From Paramyrothecium sp. XJ0827 (Eukaryota > Ascomycota > Sordariomycetes > Hypocreales > Stachybotryaceae), in contig JAJFPB010000002.1 of assembly GCA_020881915.1 (NCBI GenBank), positions 1,736,001 through 1,800,000 on the forward strand: a DNA stretch of 64,000 nt, given 5' to 3'. Under the pieces are notes generated by a model that saw only the letters and a program-made list of their open reading frames with translations, was not told the origin of the DNA and made no database searches. Position numbers and translations under genes: made by a program. Numbering within the stretch: position 1 is the first letter of the stretch; each line of letters opens with the position of its first letter. Shown here piece by piece: positions 23,943 to 35,305 of the stretch.

Positions 23943-24432
23943 CACGTTGATGAACCGGAACCGGAGCTCGTGTCCTTGCGTATGTTCCTTGCGGTTCCTG
24001 GATGAAGCTAGGATCGCCCCGGAGGACGATTGTTCTATTACGCCTTTTCGTTCAAATGCGTTCAAGGATCACACAACTGAGCTCCTTGACGCCACCGGGA
24101 TTCGCAGATTGAGGCGGATGGTGTGCCTGACAAGAGTGCAGGCCACAGTCGTAAGCTTCAGGTTTGTCAATATTAGCGAATGAGTTTGGCGAATGAAACT
24201 CAAGAAGCTTTATGAGAAAAAAGTCTATTTTAAAGACCACTGTGAGCTCAGCTTGGCGGGAGGAGTGCAGAAATAACGGAACTCACCTATCAGGATGATG
24301 GACTATGTTATTCATAAGGTAACGGTGAGAGAGCCTGGTTTTTTCACGACATCCACTAGTCTTTCGGCTCATAAGTTTGTGACTACATAAGCAGGTTGAC
24401 GTGCGGAGTTGTCAAGTCAGCATCTGACGAAT
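23943..24432. other. Spacer between SEN54 and tRNA-Leu
   Basis: About 490 bp containing the SEN54 promoter and leader (minus strand) and the 5' flank of the tRNA. The SEN54 frame remains open to 24065 without domain similarity. No other gene is seen. Confidence 0.55.
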
Positions 24433-24538
24433 GGGAGTTTGGCCGAGTGGTTAAGGCGTTGTGTTTAGGTCCCCTCTTCGAGGCATACTTTGAACCGCAA
24501 TGTGTACGCACGCGCAGGTTCGATCCCTGCAGCTCCCA
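24433..24538 (+). tRNA. tRNA-Leu (anticodon UAG), with intron
   Basis: The acceptor GGGAGTT pairs with AGCTCCC (24531-24537), and the discriminator is A at 24538. The A box reads TGGCCGAGTGG and the B box GGTTCGATCCC. The T-arm GCAGG-TTCGATC-CCTGC pairs perfectly. The anticodon stem TTGTG (24459-24463) pairs with CGCAA (24496-24500), with anticodon TAG at 24466-24468. Removing 24470-24494 (25 nt), one base 3' of the anticodon, leaves a standard 7-nt loop. A variable arm (GTG-TACG-CAC) marks a class II tRNA, as expected for leucine. The mature tRNA reads CUA. A T6 Pol III terminator follows. Confidence 0.95.
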
Positions 24539-24541
24539 ATC

Positions 24542-24547
24542 TTTTTT
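24542..24547 (+). terminator. RNA polymerase III terminator
   Basis: Six thymines four bases after the tRNA-Leu discriminator, the normal Pol III stop signal. Confidence 0.85.
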
Positions 24548-25215
24548 GTCGATTTTTGCTCCTCCTTTGTCTAGTACAAGGATAACTTGCGCTTTTCATT
24601 CGTCAGATTTGATTGATCTCAATGCGGCCTTAGAAACCGGTGCTTGGGCGGGCGACGTGTTGGACTGAGGGGAATACAATCATTGTACGATACGGGGCAT
24701 TGTCACAGTGCTCATATGCTGAAACACATTTCTATACCTAAAGATAGATAATGGCCTGAACGGCGGTCCTCACAATACTCCGTAACCATAACTCGCTTGC
24801 GTGCAAAAGCCTGCCAATTCGAAAATTGCCTCACACCGATGTCCCAAAACGCCGTTGACCATGCGTCGTTGCTAATCGTTACCTGCTGCGTTACAGTCCA
24901 CAGCAGCCATAAAACATCTCCCCGGGGTATATACGTCGCCAAACTGCGTTCTTAGGCCAGGCAAGTCAGGGCTCCTGCCAGTTTCTCAGTACCTAGTACT
25001 CCCCTCAGCTTCGCTAAGCTCGCCCTTTCAACTGGGCGTTCAAAGCGAGGCTCTTGTGGATCTGCCGGACGGTACACCTCCGTGGAGGGAGATGGAGGCA
25101 GTGCTCTGTACGTCGAGGATGGCTTGGTGTTGTCTATTCCTTTCAGACATGGTAGCCATCGTGCTTCTGTATCCGGACTTCATATAATATATAGTAGCAT
25201 ATTTCGAGAAACCGC
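24548..25215. other. Spacer between tRNA-Leu and the arrestin-domain gene
   Basis: 668 bp without a credible coding frame. Its right end is the 3' UTR of the minus-strand arrestin-domain gene. Confidence 0.6.
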
Positions 25216-26828
25216 TCACTCGATGAACGGCTTCTTGTGCCCTCCTATTAGGCATAAACCCAACGTCCTCAATGCGTCACGGTCACTGGCTAGGACAATG
25301 GAATGGGCCGGAAGCATAGGATTCTGGGGATCCACGTGCGAAGCGTCTTTTGCAGCTTGCTCGATGGCATCCATTTCTTCCTTGCAGCCCTGCTGGTCCA
25401 AAGGACATATGACGATGGGTTGTCGGAGGGCCAGGTCGCGAGCGCCACTTAATTGTACCTGGGTTCATGTCAGCTTTCTATCTTGCACCTCAACGTGAGG
25501 TGACGATTGTCCACAGTACCTTGATATTGAGGTAGAATTCTATCTTGTATAGTGTTGAGGTTGTTGTGAATGAAGGTACTTCGTATAAAGGAAACGCAGG
25601 CTTGCCACGTTTGATGATGCCTTCGGAATCTCTTAGATCCTTTGATGGAAAGCACAGTCCAATATTGGTCACATAACCCGCCTCGGGCATTTTCGTTCTG
25701 ACCTGTTGTACCTGCTTTGATAACTTATTGATTTTTTTGGTCGGTTCGTCTCCCTCGGGATTGTACGTGATTTCCTCCTCGATGGAAAGGGTGATTTTGT
25801 CTATCGTGACTTTCCTCGCTTTGCTGGGCCAGTCAGGGTTCGGCGATAGTTTGATATACACGGTGATCGGATCGCTGGGGCCGTAGCTCCATCGTGGTAG
25901 GTTGATGCCTAGCTGTACGACGTTGTCATTGGCGACAATCTTGGTCTCGGGCTTGTTGTACATTCCAAAAGTGGAGAGGGTGTCGTATCGCCGGAGCGGC
26001 ATGGGGAAACTGTATTTATACTGGTTGCTGTGTCCTTGCTGGACGGTGACGACGAGTTCGTAGTAGGTTTCGGCGGTTCGGTTCGGTAGCTGAAGGGAGG
26101 CGGGTGGTATTCGACGGTTGGTTTCCTCGCCGCCTCTGCCGAAGGGGATGAAGAGTACGAAGGGCAAGTCCATGGCGATGACGCTCTCCGCCTCCTTGCC
26201 CGAGGCGCACCGGAACAGCAGCACCTCCTTACCCACGACATCCGTCGTCTCCCGGCGCGGGGTCCCCAAGTGTCGCTTGGCTAGGCTGTCGGCGTCGGGG
26301 TGGATCGATTCTCGTCGTTGTAAGCATATTCGTACCAAGGAGACGGGAACGGGCATGGAGAAGCCCTGGCCGGGCCGGATTTCCACTTTGCCCTCGATTC
26401 GCGGCTGGTGATTGCAACAGGATCGTGTTAGCTCAAAGCAGGCCTCGAGGGGGAAAGGGCGTGGGAGATTGCGCATGCGATGCGATACGATGCGATGCGA
26501 CGCAACACCAGTGACTCGGATCGGGGAGGCAACTCACCAAGGTGGCAGATATGCCAGGATAGCCGACGAGAAAACTGCTATTCGGAGGACCGGCGACCCT
26601 CACGCAGGCGGGCGCCGAGTTGGCCATGCTGGCGGTTGTGTTGCTGGTCGCGGAAGAATGAGGTGTGGACGGCGAGGGTGGGGTATCAAGCGTCCGCCAG
26701 CCGCCGAGGCTACCAGAAGCCGGGGTCGAGATGCGCGCGGCACGGCGGCTGGCAACTAGCCTGGCGGTTGATGCGATGGGGTTGTTGGACTGGTCGGGCG
26801 CAAAGTAGAGGCGGCTTGGCGGTCGCAT
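25216..26828 (-). CDS. Arrestin-domain protein
   Basis: Exons 26828-26538, 26404-25520 and 25458-25216 give 472 aa, with all junctions GT/AG and in frame. The start is uncertain: ATG 26828 (MRPPSRLYF) adds a Ser/Pro-rich N-terminus, while ATG 26627 (MANSAPACV) would give 405 aa and begins at the conserved part. The arrestin N lobe starts at RIEGKVEIRPGQGF, with VSLVRICLQRRE, DLPFVLFIPFG and SYELVVTV-like strands. The C lobe contains LPRWSYGPSDPITVYIKLSP and IDKITLSIEEEITYNP. The last exon ends with LASDRDALRTLGL. Fungal alpha-arrestins adapt Rsp5-type ubiquitin ligases to plasma-membrane transporters. I see no PPxY motif here, so a ligase-adaptor role is not shown. Intron 1 contains reiterated GATGCG units. 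Confidence 0.85.
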
Positions 26829-27188
26829 CACAAGACCATGTGCGACGCAGGGAATGGGGACTGCGAAGAGGAAGGGGGAAGCGCAAAGGGACCGAGATGG
26901 TGTCGGGACGGGCAACGGCAACGTGGGGAAGAGGGCAGAGAGTGCGGTGGTGGCCCACGGGCGCGTACAGAGCTGGATAAGAAAAAGGTAAGGCAAGGTC
27001 AGGTATGGTGAGGTAAGGTGATTTAGAGTAGCCGCCGCGAGATGAGGGCGAATTGACGAGAAGAGAAATGCAGAGCCCCAGCTCCGGCTTAGGCTAGGCG
27101 GAATTGCGATGCGAGAGAGGTGCGGGACGCAAGCTGTGTGGCTGAGATGGTCTGGGGTTTAACGAGGGGCGAAGAGGGGGGAGACTGT

Positions 27189-27228
<40 letters not shown>

Positions 27229-28702
27229 ATGAGCGGGTGGGAGCAGCTAGTTGTTAGTGATGATTGTGAGACAACGAAAAGATCGGATGAGATTGTGCCA
27301 TGTGCGTGGGAAACAAGACAATTGCGAGGAGTCGAGGGGTATGGAATAACGGTAACAAGCCCAACAAGGAGAATGCATGCGGCTTGGTGAAGAATGAATG
27401 AGCGAAGAAAGAAGAGAAAACGCAAATCTGGATGGCCGATGTTGCATAAGGTAGGTAAGCTGAAGTACCGTCATCTACCTTACCTGAGCAACAAAAAAGC
27501 TACGGCAGCAATAGCAGAGGAAGCAAAGCAAAGCATAGCATAGCATAACACTGCACGCATGGATCAGACCTCGAGGTAGGTCTAAGCCTGAGATCGCCAG
27601 CTACCTGAAGCTAGGCCAAGGCAAGGTGGGCCGCGGATTACTACCAGCCATGATCGTGCCACCACAACTACTTGCCTAGTCTCCCAGCATGGTGCTCCTT
27701 TTGGCCCTTTGGCAATATTGCAACTAACTAATTGCAGGATCCGAGCTTGTGGCGGTGCAGCAACCTAGTTAAAAAGAAACGAGTATAAATCGATGGACGT
27801 GATATGTCAGATACAACACGGCACGCACGCCAGCAAACAGCGTAGCTATGAGTTGGTTGTAATGCTGCTCTTGGCCCGAGTGGTTGTTGGCCGAGCTACT
27901 TGCTGTAGCTCATGCACAGGTTGCCTTGGTTTCCATGACGGGCAGAATAGCCATCACAACCTAGCTGAATCACATGCGGGAGCCATGACTCCTCGTTTTG
28001 TGGACGAGTACATTATGCTTTATTACTTTGACTATTTGTGGGTTTAATACATGCCCGCACATTCAATCAGGATTTATCCTGATGCTGACCGCTAAGAGTT
28101 CTTGCAAAATTGCACTGCGGAGGAACAGGGATCCTATATCGCTTCCGCCGTCTGAACAGTCGGAAGGCTGAGCAATCGGAAGCCTCGAATTGTTCAACCC
28201 ATCGCTTGTCGCTTCTACCCTTGCAGCGCTAACAGCGTGTATGCTGTGGAGAGTTCCGTTGTCCCCGTTGAGAAGCTAGGCATGGGGGTTGTCCTTATTA
28301 TTAGTATCGTTTGGTGGCATGAAGTCTAACATGGAAGAATTCTCTTCGGCAACACGGCCATGCATTCGTCATCTACTCTGATTACCTGGTGAGCCACAAC
28401 ATCAACATGACAACACACTTCTAGGCCGCTGCTAGCTGCATGCTGCCAAGCAATTTGTGGGGTTTGACAGCAATGGCCCTGTTTGGGACTAGCGCTTCCC
28501 GATCTCCAACTTAGCTCCGCAGCTTTTGTTTCTCAAAAATCGTGAAACATACACTACCGTCCGCATCAAATACAGGGCACCTGAGACGACAACAAAAAGA
28601 GAGGGAAATCCCAAAATCCAACGGAAGAAAGAAACCACTCCCAATTCAGCCCCCCGAAAGTACACTTCTCGGCTCTCGAGCTGCACGACAATTGAGGGAA
28701 AA
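26829..28702. other. Divergent spacer, arrestin-domain / cyclophilin genes
   Basis: 1.87 kb between two outward-facing starts. It contains a pure GT microsatellite at 27191-27226 and short iterated strings (AGCATAGCATAGCAT near 27533-27546). The minus-strand frame is open upstream of 26828 to 26996 but looks like leader. No separate gene is supported. Confidence 0.6.
27191..27226. repeat. (GT)18 microsatellite
   Basis: An uninterrupted dinucleotide GT tract of about 36 bp, upstream of the arrestin-domain gene. It lies in the probable 5' leader or promoter, about 360 bp before the chosen start. Confidence 0.95.
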
Positions 28703-29283
28703 ATGTCCGTCACTCTGCATACCACTCTGGGCGATCTCAAGATCGAGGTCTTCTGTGAGAGTGTGCCCAAGACTGCCGAGGTAAGTAGCAATGGCACCAA
28801 GCAAGCTTCGTTCTGTACATTTCAAGCTTGCCAGGCGGCTAACCGAAGCCCTGACTGCAGAACTTCCTCGCCCTCTGCGCCTCCGGCTACTACGACGACT
28901 CGCCCTTCCACCGCCTCATCCCCAAATTCATGGTCCAGACCGGCGCGCCCGCAACGCCGACCCCCGACAACCCCAAGGGCGGGCGCTCCATCTGGGGCGG
29001 CACCTTCGAGGACGAGATCCGCCCGGCCCTGCGCCACGGCGGCCGCGGCGTCGTGTCCATGGCCAACAAGGGGCCCGGCACGAACGGCTCGCAGTTCTTC
29101 ATCCTCTTCGACAAGGCGCCCCATCTCGACGGGCTGAACACCGTCTTTGGCAAGCTCATCGGCGACGATAGCCTGGAAACCCTCGCCAAGATGGAAGCCG
29201 TCCAGGTTGACAAGAAAAGCCGACCTACGGAGCCGTTCCGCATACAGAAGGTTACTATCCATGCGAACCCTCTAGCTGGTTAG
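28703..29283 (+). CDS. cyp10: Cyclophilin-type peptidyl-prolyl isomerase, PPIL3 class
   Basis: Exons 28703-28780 and 28861-29283 give 166 aa, the usual length of PPIL3-type single-domain cyclophilins. The protein starts MSVTLHTTLGDLKIE, the pattern of this class. The catalytic core is visible: FHRLIPKFMVQTG (H43, R44) and MANKGPGTNGSQFFI. PPIL3 proteins isomerise Xaa-Pro bonds; the animal protein is found in spliceosomal C complexes. A Gly-rich loop (PDNPKGGRSIWGG) is the family pattern. The gene converges with the unknown 413-aa gene, with only 189 bp between stops. The symbol follows the Neurospora naming of the PPIL3 orthologue. Confidence 0.93.
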
Positions 29284-29472
29284 CTGCTGTGACACCTTAC
29301 GGCGCCTGCCAATACCTGCAATTCTCCTTAAGTCACAAAGTACATCAGTCTGAGCGGAGAAGATGAGAAAAAATATTGCTCATATCAGGCGGCTATCAAC
29401 TCTACGACTTACCAATCTCAATACACCTAGTGTCTGCTCGGACCAGCGAGCAGCCACCGATGAGCGATCCAC

Positions 29473-30714
29473 CTACAATTGTTCCGGACAGGAGAGAATG
29501 GTTACCGAGTCATCGTCCGGCAGTTGGCTCGGCCGCTCGCTAGGATTGCAGCACACCCAGATCAGGTCCCGGAAGCCCCGGTCCTCAATGACCTGGTACA
29601 CGTGCTGGAGCTGACGCCGGCTTAAGTCGTTAATGCAAATGGCCGCCTCTAAAACCTTTGGGTCTTCCTCGTCTATCAGGAACAGGTGGACCTCGTGCAA
29701 AGGCTTCGTGACCTTCAGCTGGTCAACCATGTCTCGATACCAAACCGCGATGGCGAGGTCAGCGCTTACGGCCCCCCAACCACGGAGGGCGCGCATCTTC
29801 CTCTCGGCGGCGGCGGCGGCTGCTACTGCTGCAGCCCTGTCGCGCTTGGCTCTCACGAGCTTGTCGTGGGCTGCTCTTCTCCTCTCTAGAAGCAACTCCT
29901 TCTCCCCTGCATAGAAATCTCGCATCTTCTCGTACACCAAGGCAAATTGGGCATCTGACACGGCTCCATCTCGCTCAAGGCCTAGCTCTTCATAGGTGCG
30001 CGAACATGCCTTTTCTTCACGACGACAGTAAGCAAAGCGGAAGACCATGTGATGGGGGTCTGGGGAATTCAACGTACACTGTCTCTTACCTTCAAGGATG
30101 TTCAAAGTTGACTCGTGATGGCGCCGTATCCGTGTGAGATCCTCAGAGCTAACCGAGCTCAGCCGTGCGTGGTCGTTCAGATTGTTGGAACGTGGCCTAT
30201 TCTCGTTCTTGCCGGCAACAACGGGGTAACGTTCTAGATCAAACTTCCTCCAACCAGCCGAAAACTCACGGAATAGACCTTTCAGCTGGATTTCCTGCTG
30301 TTCACGGTCGAGACTGGGCATGCCGAAGTACAAGTCTGCCTTGTTTTTGTTCGCGAGATCGTGCAGAGTTGGCCCTGTATTGGCACTTGGTTGGTCGGCG
30401 CTTAGATCTCCATCATCCTCACTCCCGTCCGACGTATCCTCTTCGTCACTCGACGTCGTGTCATCGCACGAGTCGGCGTCGCGGTTGATCGCGTGGACAA
30501 CGTCACGAACATGCCCCGTCTTTAGTTTTCCTGCCGACCTAGCAGGGCTCGGTCTTATAGCGGCGCCTGCGCCGTTTGTGACCTGCTGGGGCGTGGAAAC
30601 ATCAAGTTTTGGTAAACCTACGGCTTTGCGCCATTGGGCTCTGCTAGCAAAGGCAATGCTGATCTTGCGGCGTTGATTGCTACCAGGAAGGGGAGGCAGG
30701 TTCAATCGAAGCAT
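29473..30714 (-). CDS. Conserved-looking unknown protein, Ala-rich helix
   Basis: Single exon of 413 aa. ATG 30714 (MLRLNLPPLPG) is chosen; the frame is open to 30795 only through non-ATG codons or a poorly placed start. The first 140 aa are basic then strongly acidic and serine-rich (DDTTSSDEEDTSDGSEDDGD), as in disordered linkers. The middle holds a charged helix ending in a poly-Ala stretch with basic flanks (about 315-345). The last 100 aa look folded, with VHLFLIDEEDPKVLEAAICI and HVYQVIEDRGFRDLIWVCC. I do not recognise the family. Expression and function are unknown; it could be nuclear from the acidic/basic alternation, but that is inference. Confidence 0.65.
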   Translation of the reverse strand: MLRLNLPPLPGSNQRRKISIAFASRAQWRKAVGLPKLDVSTPQQVTNGAGAAIRPSPARSAGKLKTGHVRDVVHAINRDADSCDDTTSSDEEDTSDGSEDDGDLSADQPSANTGPTLHDLANKNKADLYFGMPSLDREQQEIQLKGLFREFSAGWRKFDLERYPVVAGKNENRPRSNNLNDHARLSSVSSEDLTRIRRHHESTLNILEGKRQCTLNSPDPHHMVFRFAYCRREEKACSRTYEELGLERDGAVSDAQFALVYEKMRDFYAGEKELLLERRRAAHDKLVRAKRDRAAAVAAAAAAERKMRALRGWGAVSADLAIAVWYRDMVDQLKVTKPLHEVHLFLIDEEDPKVLEAAICINDLSRRQLQHVYQVIEDRGFRDLIWVCCNPSERPSQLPDDDSVTILSCPEQL

Positions 30715-31498
30715 GGCGAGTGTGTACAGTAGCTTGGCGGGAACTTGTCTCTTATCTGTGAGCGTCCTCCAGGGCAATGTCAAGACGGGGTTCAAGTGTT
30801 TTCTTTCCAGACCGACTTTACTTCTCCCTGGTTGCCAGGACCACGGCAGCAGTTCTCCGTCCTTAAATGTTAATGGAAGTCGAAGGAACTCTCATGAGCT
30901 CCATTGTAAATCCTCATTGTGTCTTTCTCCACTGCAGTGTATTTCCATGTGCTAGAACAGTCTTTTTGTTACCTCTACTCGAGAGCACAATCCACAAAGA
31001 CCATTTTCGTCCCTGCTAAAGAGACAAAGCATTGTTCACCCTTTGAGTAATCAATGGCGAATGACATGGAAACAACTTTGGCGGAGAGACGCATAATATT
31101 CAGTTGCTTTTATTTCAGTTGTGCTTCGATGTCCATTGTTTAGACAGATACCCATAGGCGGCCTTTGCTATGCTCACGCACGTGAGTCTTCTGCTTTAGA
31201 ACTTGCACATCTACATATCGCTGTTATAATGACAGAAATAAACCCTCTGCCCCTCTGTTTGTCATATTCTCATCCCAGTCCTCCCTTTCGGGTAGGCTGA
31301 TGCCGTGTTTTTTGTATAAAAAACAACTCCAAAATAGCCGCCCCAAAGTATGGAAATGCGCCCGAACCCATTCGCTAACCACCTTCCAGACCACAAGTCC
31401 CAAGATAATCCCCAGAACACCAAATGTAAGCCCGCCATTTGAGGGCGAGTCGTGCAACTCAGCATAGTACGCCTTCACCCGCAAGTCGCTGGCCGCAA
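30715..31498. other. Spacer downstream of HSF1
   Basis: 784 bp between the unknown gene's start and the HSF1 stop, both on the minus strand. An 86-codon frame at 31484-31224 encodes one hydrophobic segment but has no ATG before it, so it is not called. The rest appears to be promoter and 3' UTR. Confidence 0.55.
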
Positions 31499-33774
31499 TC
31501 AGTCAACACGCCGGCGTTTCCCCCCTCGATCTTGATTGTTTGGCGGAAAGCCAAGGTCATAGCGCTGTATTTCTTCCGTTGTTGCAGGACTTGGTGTGTT
31601 GATCTTGCTGCCTGTCTTGCTTGCTTGAGAGTCTTGAGCCAGGACATTTCCGTCGGCATCCAGGTTGAAATTGAAATCGTTCCCATCACCACCGAAGCCC
31701 CCATCGTGAAGGAACGCGTCGCTATCGAAATACTGTTCCAAATCTACATTGGGCGGGTCAAAATAGCCATCGTTGGTGTCATCAAGTCCGGGAATTCGTC
31801 CGTTGGGACTCAAGGGCCCTAGAAGCTCCCCTAGTTCACTGATCTTCGCATCCTGTTCATTTTGTAGCCGCTGCAACTGATCCAAATCAAGTTGATTGGC
31901 GCCGATCTGGTGCAGAGATGGAGGAGGCATTTGGGGAGACCGCATGATAGGAGACAGGGATGGGGGAGCTTGCATATCGGCACCAGAGGGGGATGCGCTC
32001 GTGGGAGGAGGAGACATCGATGGCATGTTGAGAGAGGGTGCAGAAGTTGCAGGGATGGACGGTGTCGAGCTTGCTGAAGACTGTGCTGCCATGAAGTTGA
32101 CCAGCTTGCTTCTTTGATCATGGCTCAGGGCATTCGGAGCGTTAGCCACAAGTTCTGCAGCTTCCGGCAAGTCCATTCCTGAGGAATTGGTAGCGTTGTG
32201 GTCGTTGATAATCTTCATCATTCGTTCTTGTGGGTTCTTCTCTAGCTCCTGGCGCAGAGTTGGGGGCGTCTCTGCTGGTGGAGTATCAAGTAGTTCTGTA
32301 ACGTGTCCCATCTCCGGATTGTGGCTATTGAGACCATGATATGACGTGTTTCCGAACGATGATGACCTTGTCGAGGCGGTCTTGCTGCCTTGTTCAGGGA
32401 TGGGTGGCAGGAGACCTCTTGCTCTTTTTGGAAGCCCCGCCACTCCAGTACTTGGATCCAGTTGTGACTGTATAAAATCTCCCAAGTCAACTACACTGCC
32501 TTGATGAGCTTGTTGTTGTTGTTGTCCTTGGTTCGTGATCATGCTCGAAATTATGTCGCCAACATTTTGCGAGTTACCCTGCTCTTCTAGTGTCTTACGG
32601 AACACATTTGCCAAGAAGTTCAGAATGGCATTAATTGAGTTCTGATGACGGTCATGCTGATTTTGGAACATCAAGGCCTGGTTGTATAGGTCGTTGTTGT
32701 TTCGTTGCAGGCGGTTGATGGCGTTGAGGATTAGTTTTTGTTGCTCCCGCAAACTGCCCAGCTCTTCTCGAATCACTGTCATTTCCTTTTTCTGCAGCGG
32801 CTGGCTTTCAGGCGCAGGTAATGATCGTCCCGTCGGAATGTTGGAGGTGCTAATTCCATGGTTCGGAACCTCATCGTGAGCGGCTTCCTCTTCACTGTCC
32901 TGATCGCCATCGGGGTTCTTCGCTCCTTTCTTGTTCTGTTTACCACTCTTTGGCTTGTTGATGAGCCATAAAAGATTAGGGTGGCCTCGACGAAAGAATG
33001 GGTTCGAATACTCGCTGGGGCTTTTGTTCTTGCGTTCGCTAGCGCGCATTGAATTATCGGATAAGCCGACCCGTTTGTGAAACCCATACATATTGAGCTG
33101 TCGCACGAAAGAAGCGTAGTTGTTGTGTTTGAAGAGCTCTGGGATGAGGGTCTTGGCAAACTCGTCTTCATCCAACACAATGAACGAGTCGCCTTTCTCT
33201 GACCACCGGATTAGGTCCTCGTTTTTCCGTTCTTCGAGAAAACTAGAGGTGTTAGAGAAACTGAGCCGAGCCACGCGTACCACACGGTTTCTTACCTGCT
33301 CAGCTTCTGCACAAACGGAGGTATCTGTTTTCGTTTGCCTTGTGCGTCCCGCTTTGCTTTCTGCGCCATCTCCTCCAACAGCTCCACATTGTCCTGCTCT
33401 GTTAGGTTCTCTCCCGCGCCCTGCTGAAGCAAGGAACCATCGTCGCCAAAACCCGCCCAGGGCTCGACGGCAGTGTCAAACGCTTGGCGGGGGTTCGCTT
33501 GTACCAGCGCATGATTTGGTTGTCGACGAGTGAGCGAGTTGGACGGCGCAACAACATTTTGCGAATACGATGGCTGGGCCGGCATCAGACCAAATGAATT
33601 CGCGGCGGACGTCGAGCTGTCCACGAAGCCCGTGGCATCGGTGCCTCCATTCCACCTCATGATCTGATCGGCCCCCACGTTGGCAGGCGCATATTGTTGC
33701 TGCATTGGCTGTTGGATAGGCACGATGGGAGAAGCACCTGGAGCGGCTCGCTTCCGTGAACCTGGTGCAGACAT
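31499..33774 (-). CDS. hsf1: Heat shock transcription factor (Hsf1 type)
   Basis: Exons 33774-33296 and 33242-31499 give 740 aa; the 53-bp intron splits the DNA-binding domain after the first helix (KLS/S). The HSF winged helix spans about 153-262, with DLIRWSEKGDSFIVLDEDEF, the recognition helix FKHNNYASFVRQLNMYGFHK and the end ERKNKSPSEYSNPFFRRG. Downstream, about 310-380 is a long coiled coil with HR-A/B character (REELGSLREQQKLILNAI), needed for trimer formation. A Gln tract, a Pro/Ser/Met-rich region and an acidic Asp/Asn/Phe-rich segment near the C-terminus look like activation regions. Hsf1 binds nGAAn repeats and drives chaperone genes. A basic KRRRVD end could be a nuclear localisation signal. 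Sfl1- and Skn7-type HSF proteins differ in the wing and lack this coiled coil layout or carry a receiver domain. Confidence 0.92.
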
Positions 33775-35305
33775 GTAGAGGGTAGTAATAGTCGGCCTGG
33801 AAAGCCTGCCGTGAAGGAGTTGGGTCGTCCAATGTTCTAGCGCAAGTGCGCAGAAAACGCAGATTCGACGGTTTCTAATTCGCAGCCTGCTTACGATCTC
33901 GAAACGAACAGCGGAGGGTCGCCGGGGTGGGATTTAGGCAGCGAAGCGCAAGTGAGGCGCGAAGTCTTATGACAGGAGCGTATGCGACAAGAGAGAGGGA
34001 GGGAGAGAGAGATAGCAAGAGGTCTAACGCTGGTGAAGAGTTTGAAGTTGTTTGCGCTGGTGCGGAAGGACAATTGGCGGATTTCAGGATCGGGTTCGCC
34101 GGTGGACTTGGCCGTCGAGGATTGGAGAAAATTCGGTGTTTTGGTTACTCCGCCAGGCAGGCAGTCTGTTGTGACAAGATGCAAATGTTAGACAAAGAGC
34201 TAGGAATTGCGAATGGCAGCTTTGGTCCCTGGACAACCGCACCCGTGTTTCCGCGGCTGTCGTGAGGCTGTACAAAGCTGGGGCGGGCTGCGCGGTGCAG
34301 AGATTGAAGTAGGGCAGAGCCAAGCAATGGGAGTTTTACCTCGAGTCCGGCTTTCTGGCCTGATGCGGATGCAGGTGGTGAGGGCCGGGTTCGCGTTACG
34401 GGGAGCCCTTGGGGTTCGTGTGATGGTCTGCGTGAATCCCGATCTGTAAAACACGGGCCTGTGAGCTGGTCCACCGGAGCTTTTCGCGCGGGACTCCAAA
34501 ATCGTCCATGCACTGCCAAAACGATGTCATCTCCGGCCTGGTCTGTTAGACACCGAGATCACGTGCACGTAAGGTAAGGCGTCAGAACAACGAAGGTACC
34601 TTGGGATAGGAAAGAAAAGAAAAGAGGGGCAGCAAAGTACTTCAACGCACATAGTGAAGGCTGGTCAAGCCAGGTATCTTTCGAAAATATAGCAAGGTGC
34701 CAGTGCCCCGGTCATGTTCCTTACGCAACTCAACTACAGTACAGAGTACCTAGCTACAGTACCTTACCTTTACGCTCCCTTTCAGTAACCGGAAACAACT
34801 CTTTTGCACTCGTCATCGAGTCTGGTCTTCATAATGAAAGCCCCCTCCAAGATTCTCAGGCATTGGAACACCATACAGCGTTGCATTTGGCTCAGCCTAT
34901 GACCCTACCCCCTTCATGCCTGGCCGCTACTTGACAGAACACCATTTCTTCCCTTAGTACACCGCAAGCGGGTGCCGAGCTGACACTGCAAGTGGGGGTC
35001 CTGCGCCTTGTGCCGCAAGGCCTAGAAGCCTCGAAGCCTAGAAGCCTAGAAGCCATTCGACCCACTGGCGCCAAACGGTCAGGCTCCACATCGACAATGA
35101 CTTGGAAGTGTATGCGTCATGTTGAGCTGATCCCAGACAGTTTGGTGACAGTCGCCCATGGCCTAACGCTTGTGGTCGGCATACTTCCGATTGCCCTCTA
35201 GCTTGTCACTTCTCGTGGCAGTCACCATGACGTGAACTTCATGAAAGATGGCTCGAGCAAAAGCTGTTGCGAGTTATACAAATTCGAACGGCGACGATGC
35301 TACGC
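33775..35305. other. HSF1 upstream spacer
   Basis: 1.53 kb between the HSF1 start and the Cwc27 stop. It includes the HSF1 leader and promoter (minus strand) with a GAGAGG-rich purine tract near 33990-34010. Open frames here are short, mutually overlapping and of low-complexity composition, so none is called. Confidence 0.6.

Noticed and set aside
31224..31484. 86-codon minus-strand frame with a hydrophobic segment just after HSF1
   Set aside because: It begins at TTG and has no ATG until near its end. It is in a different frame from HSF1 and fits 3' UTR.
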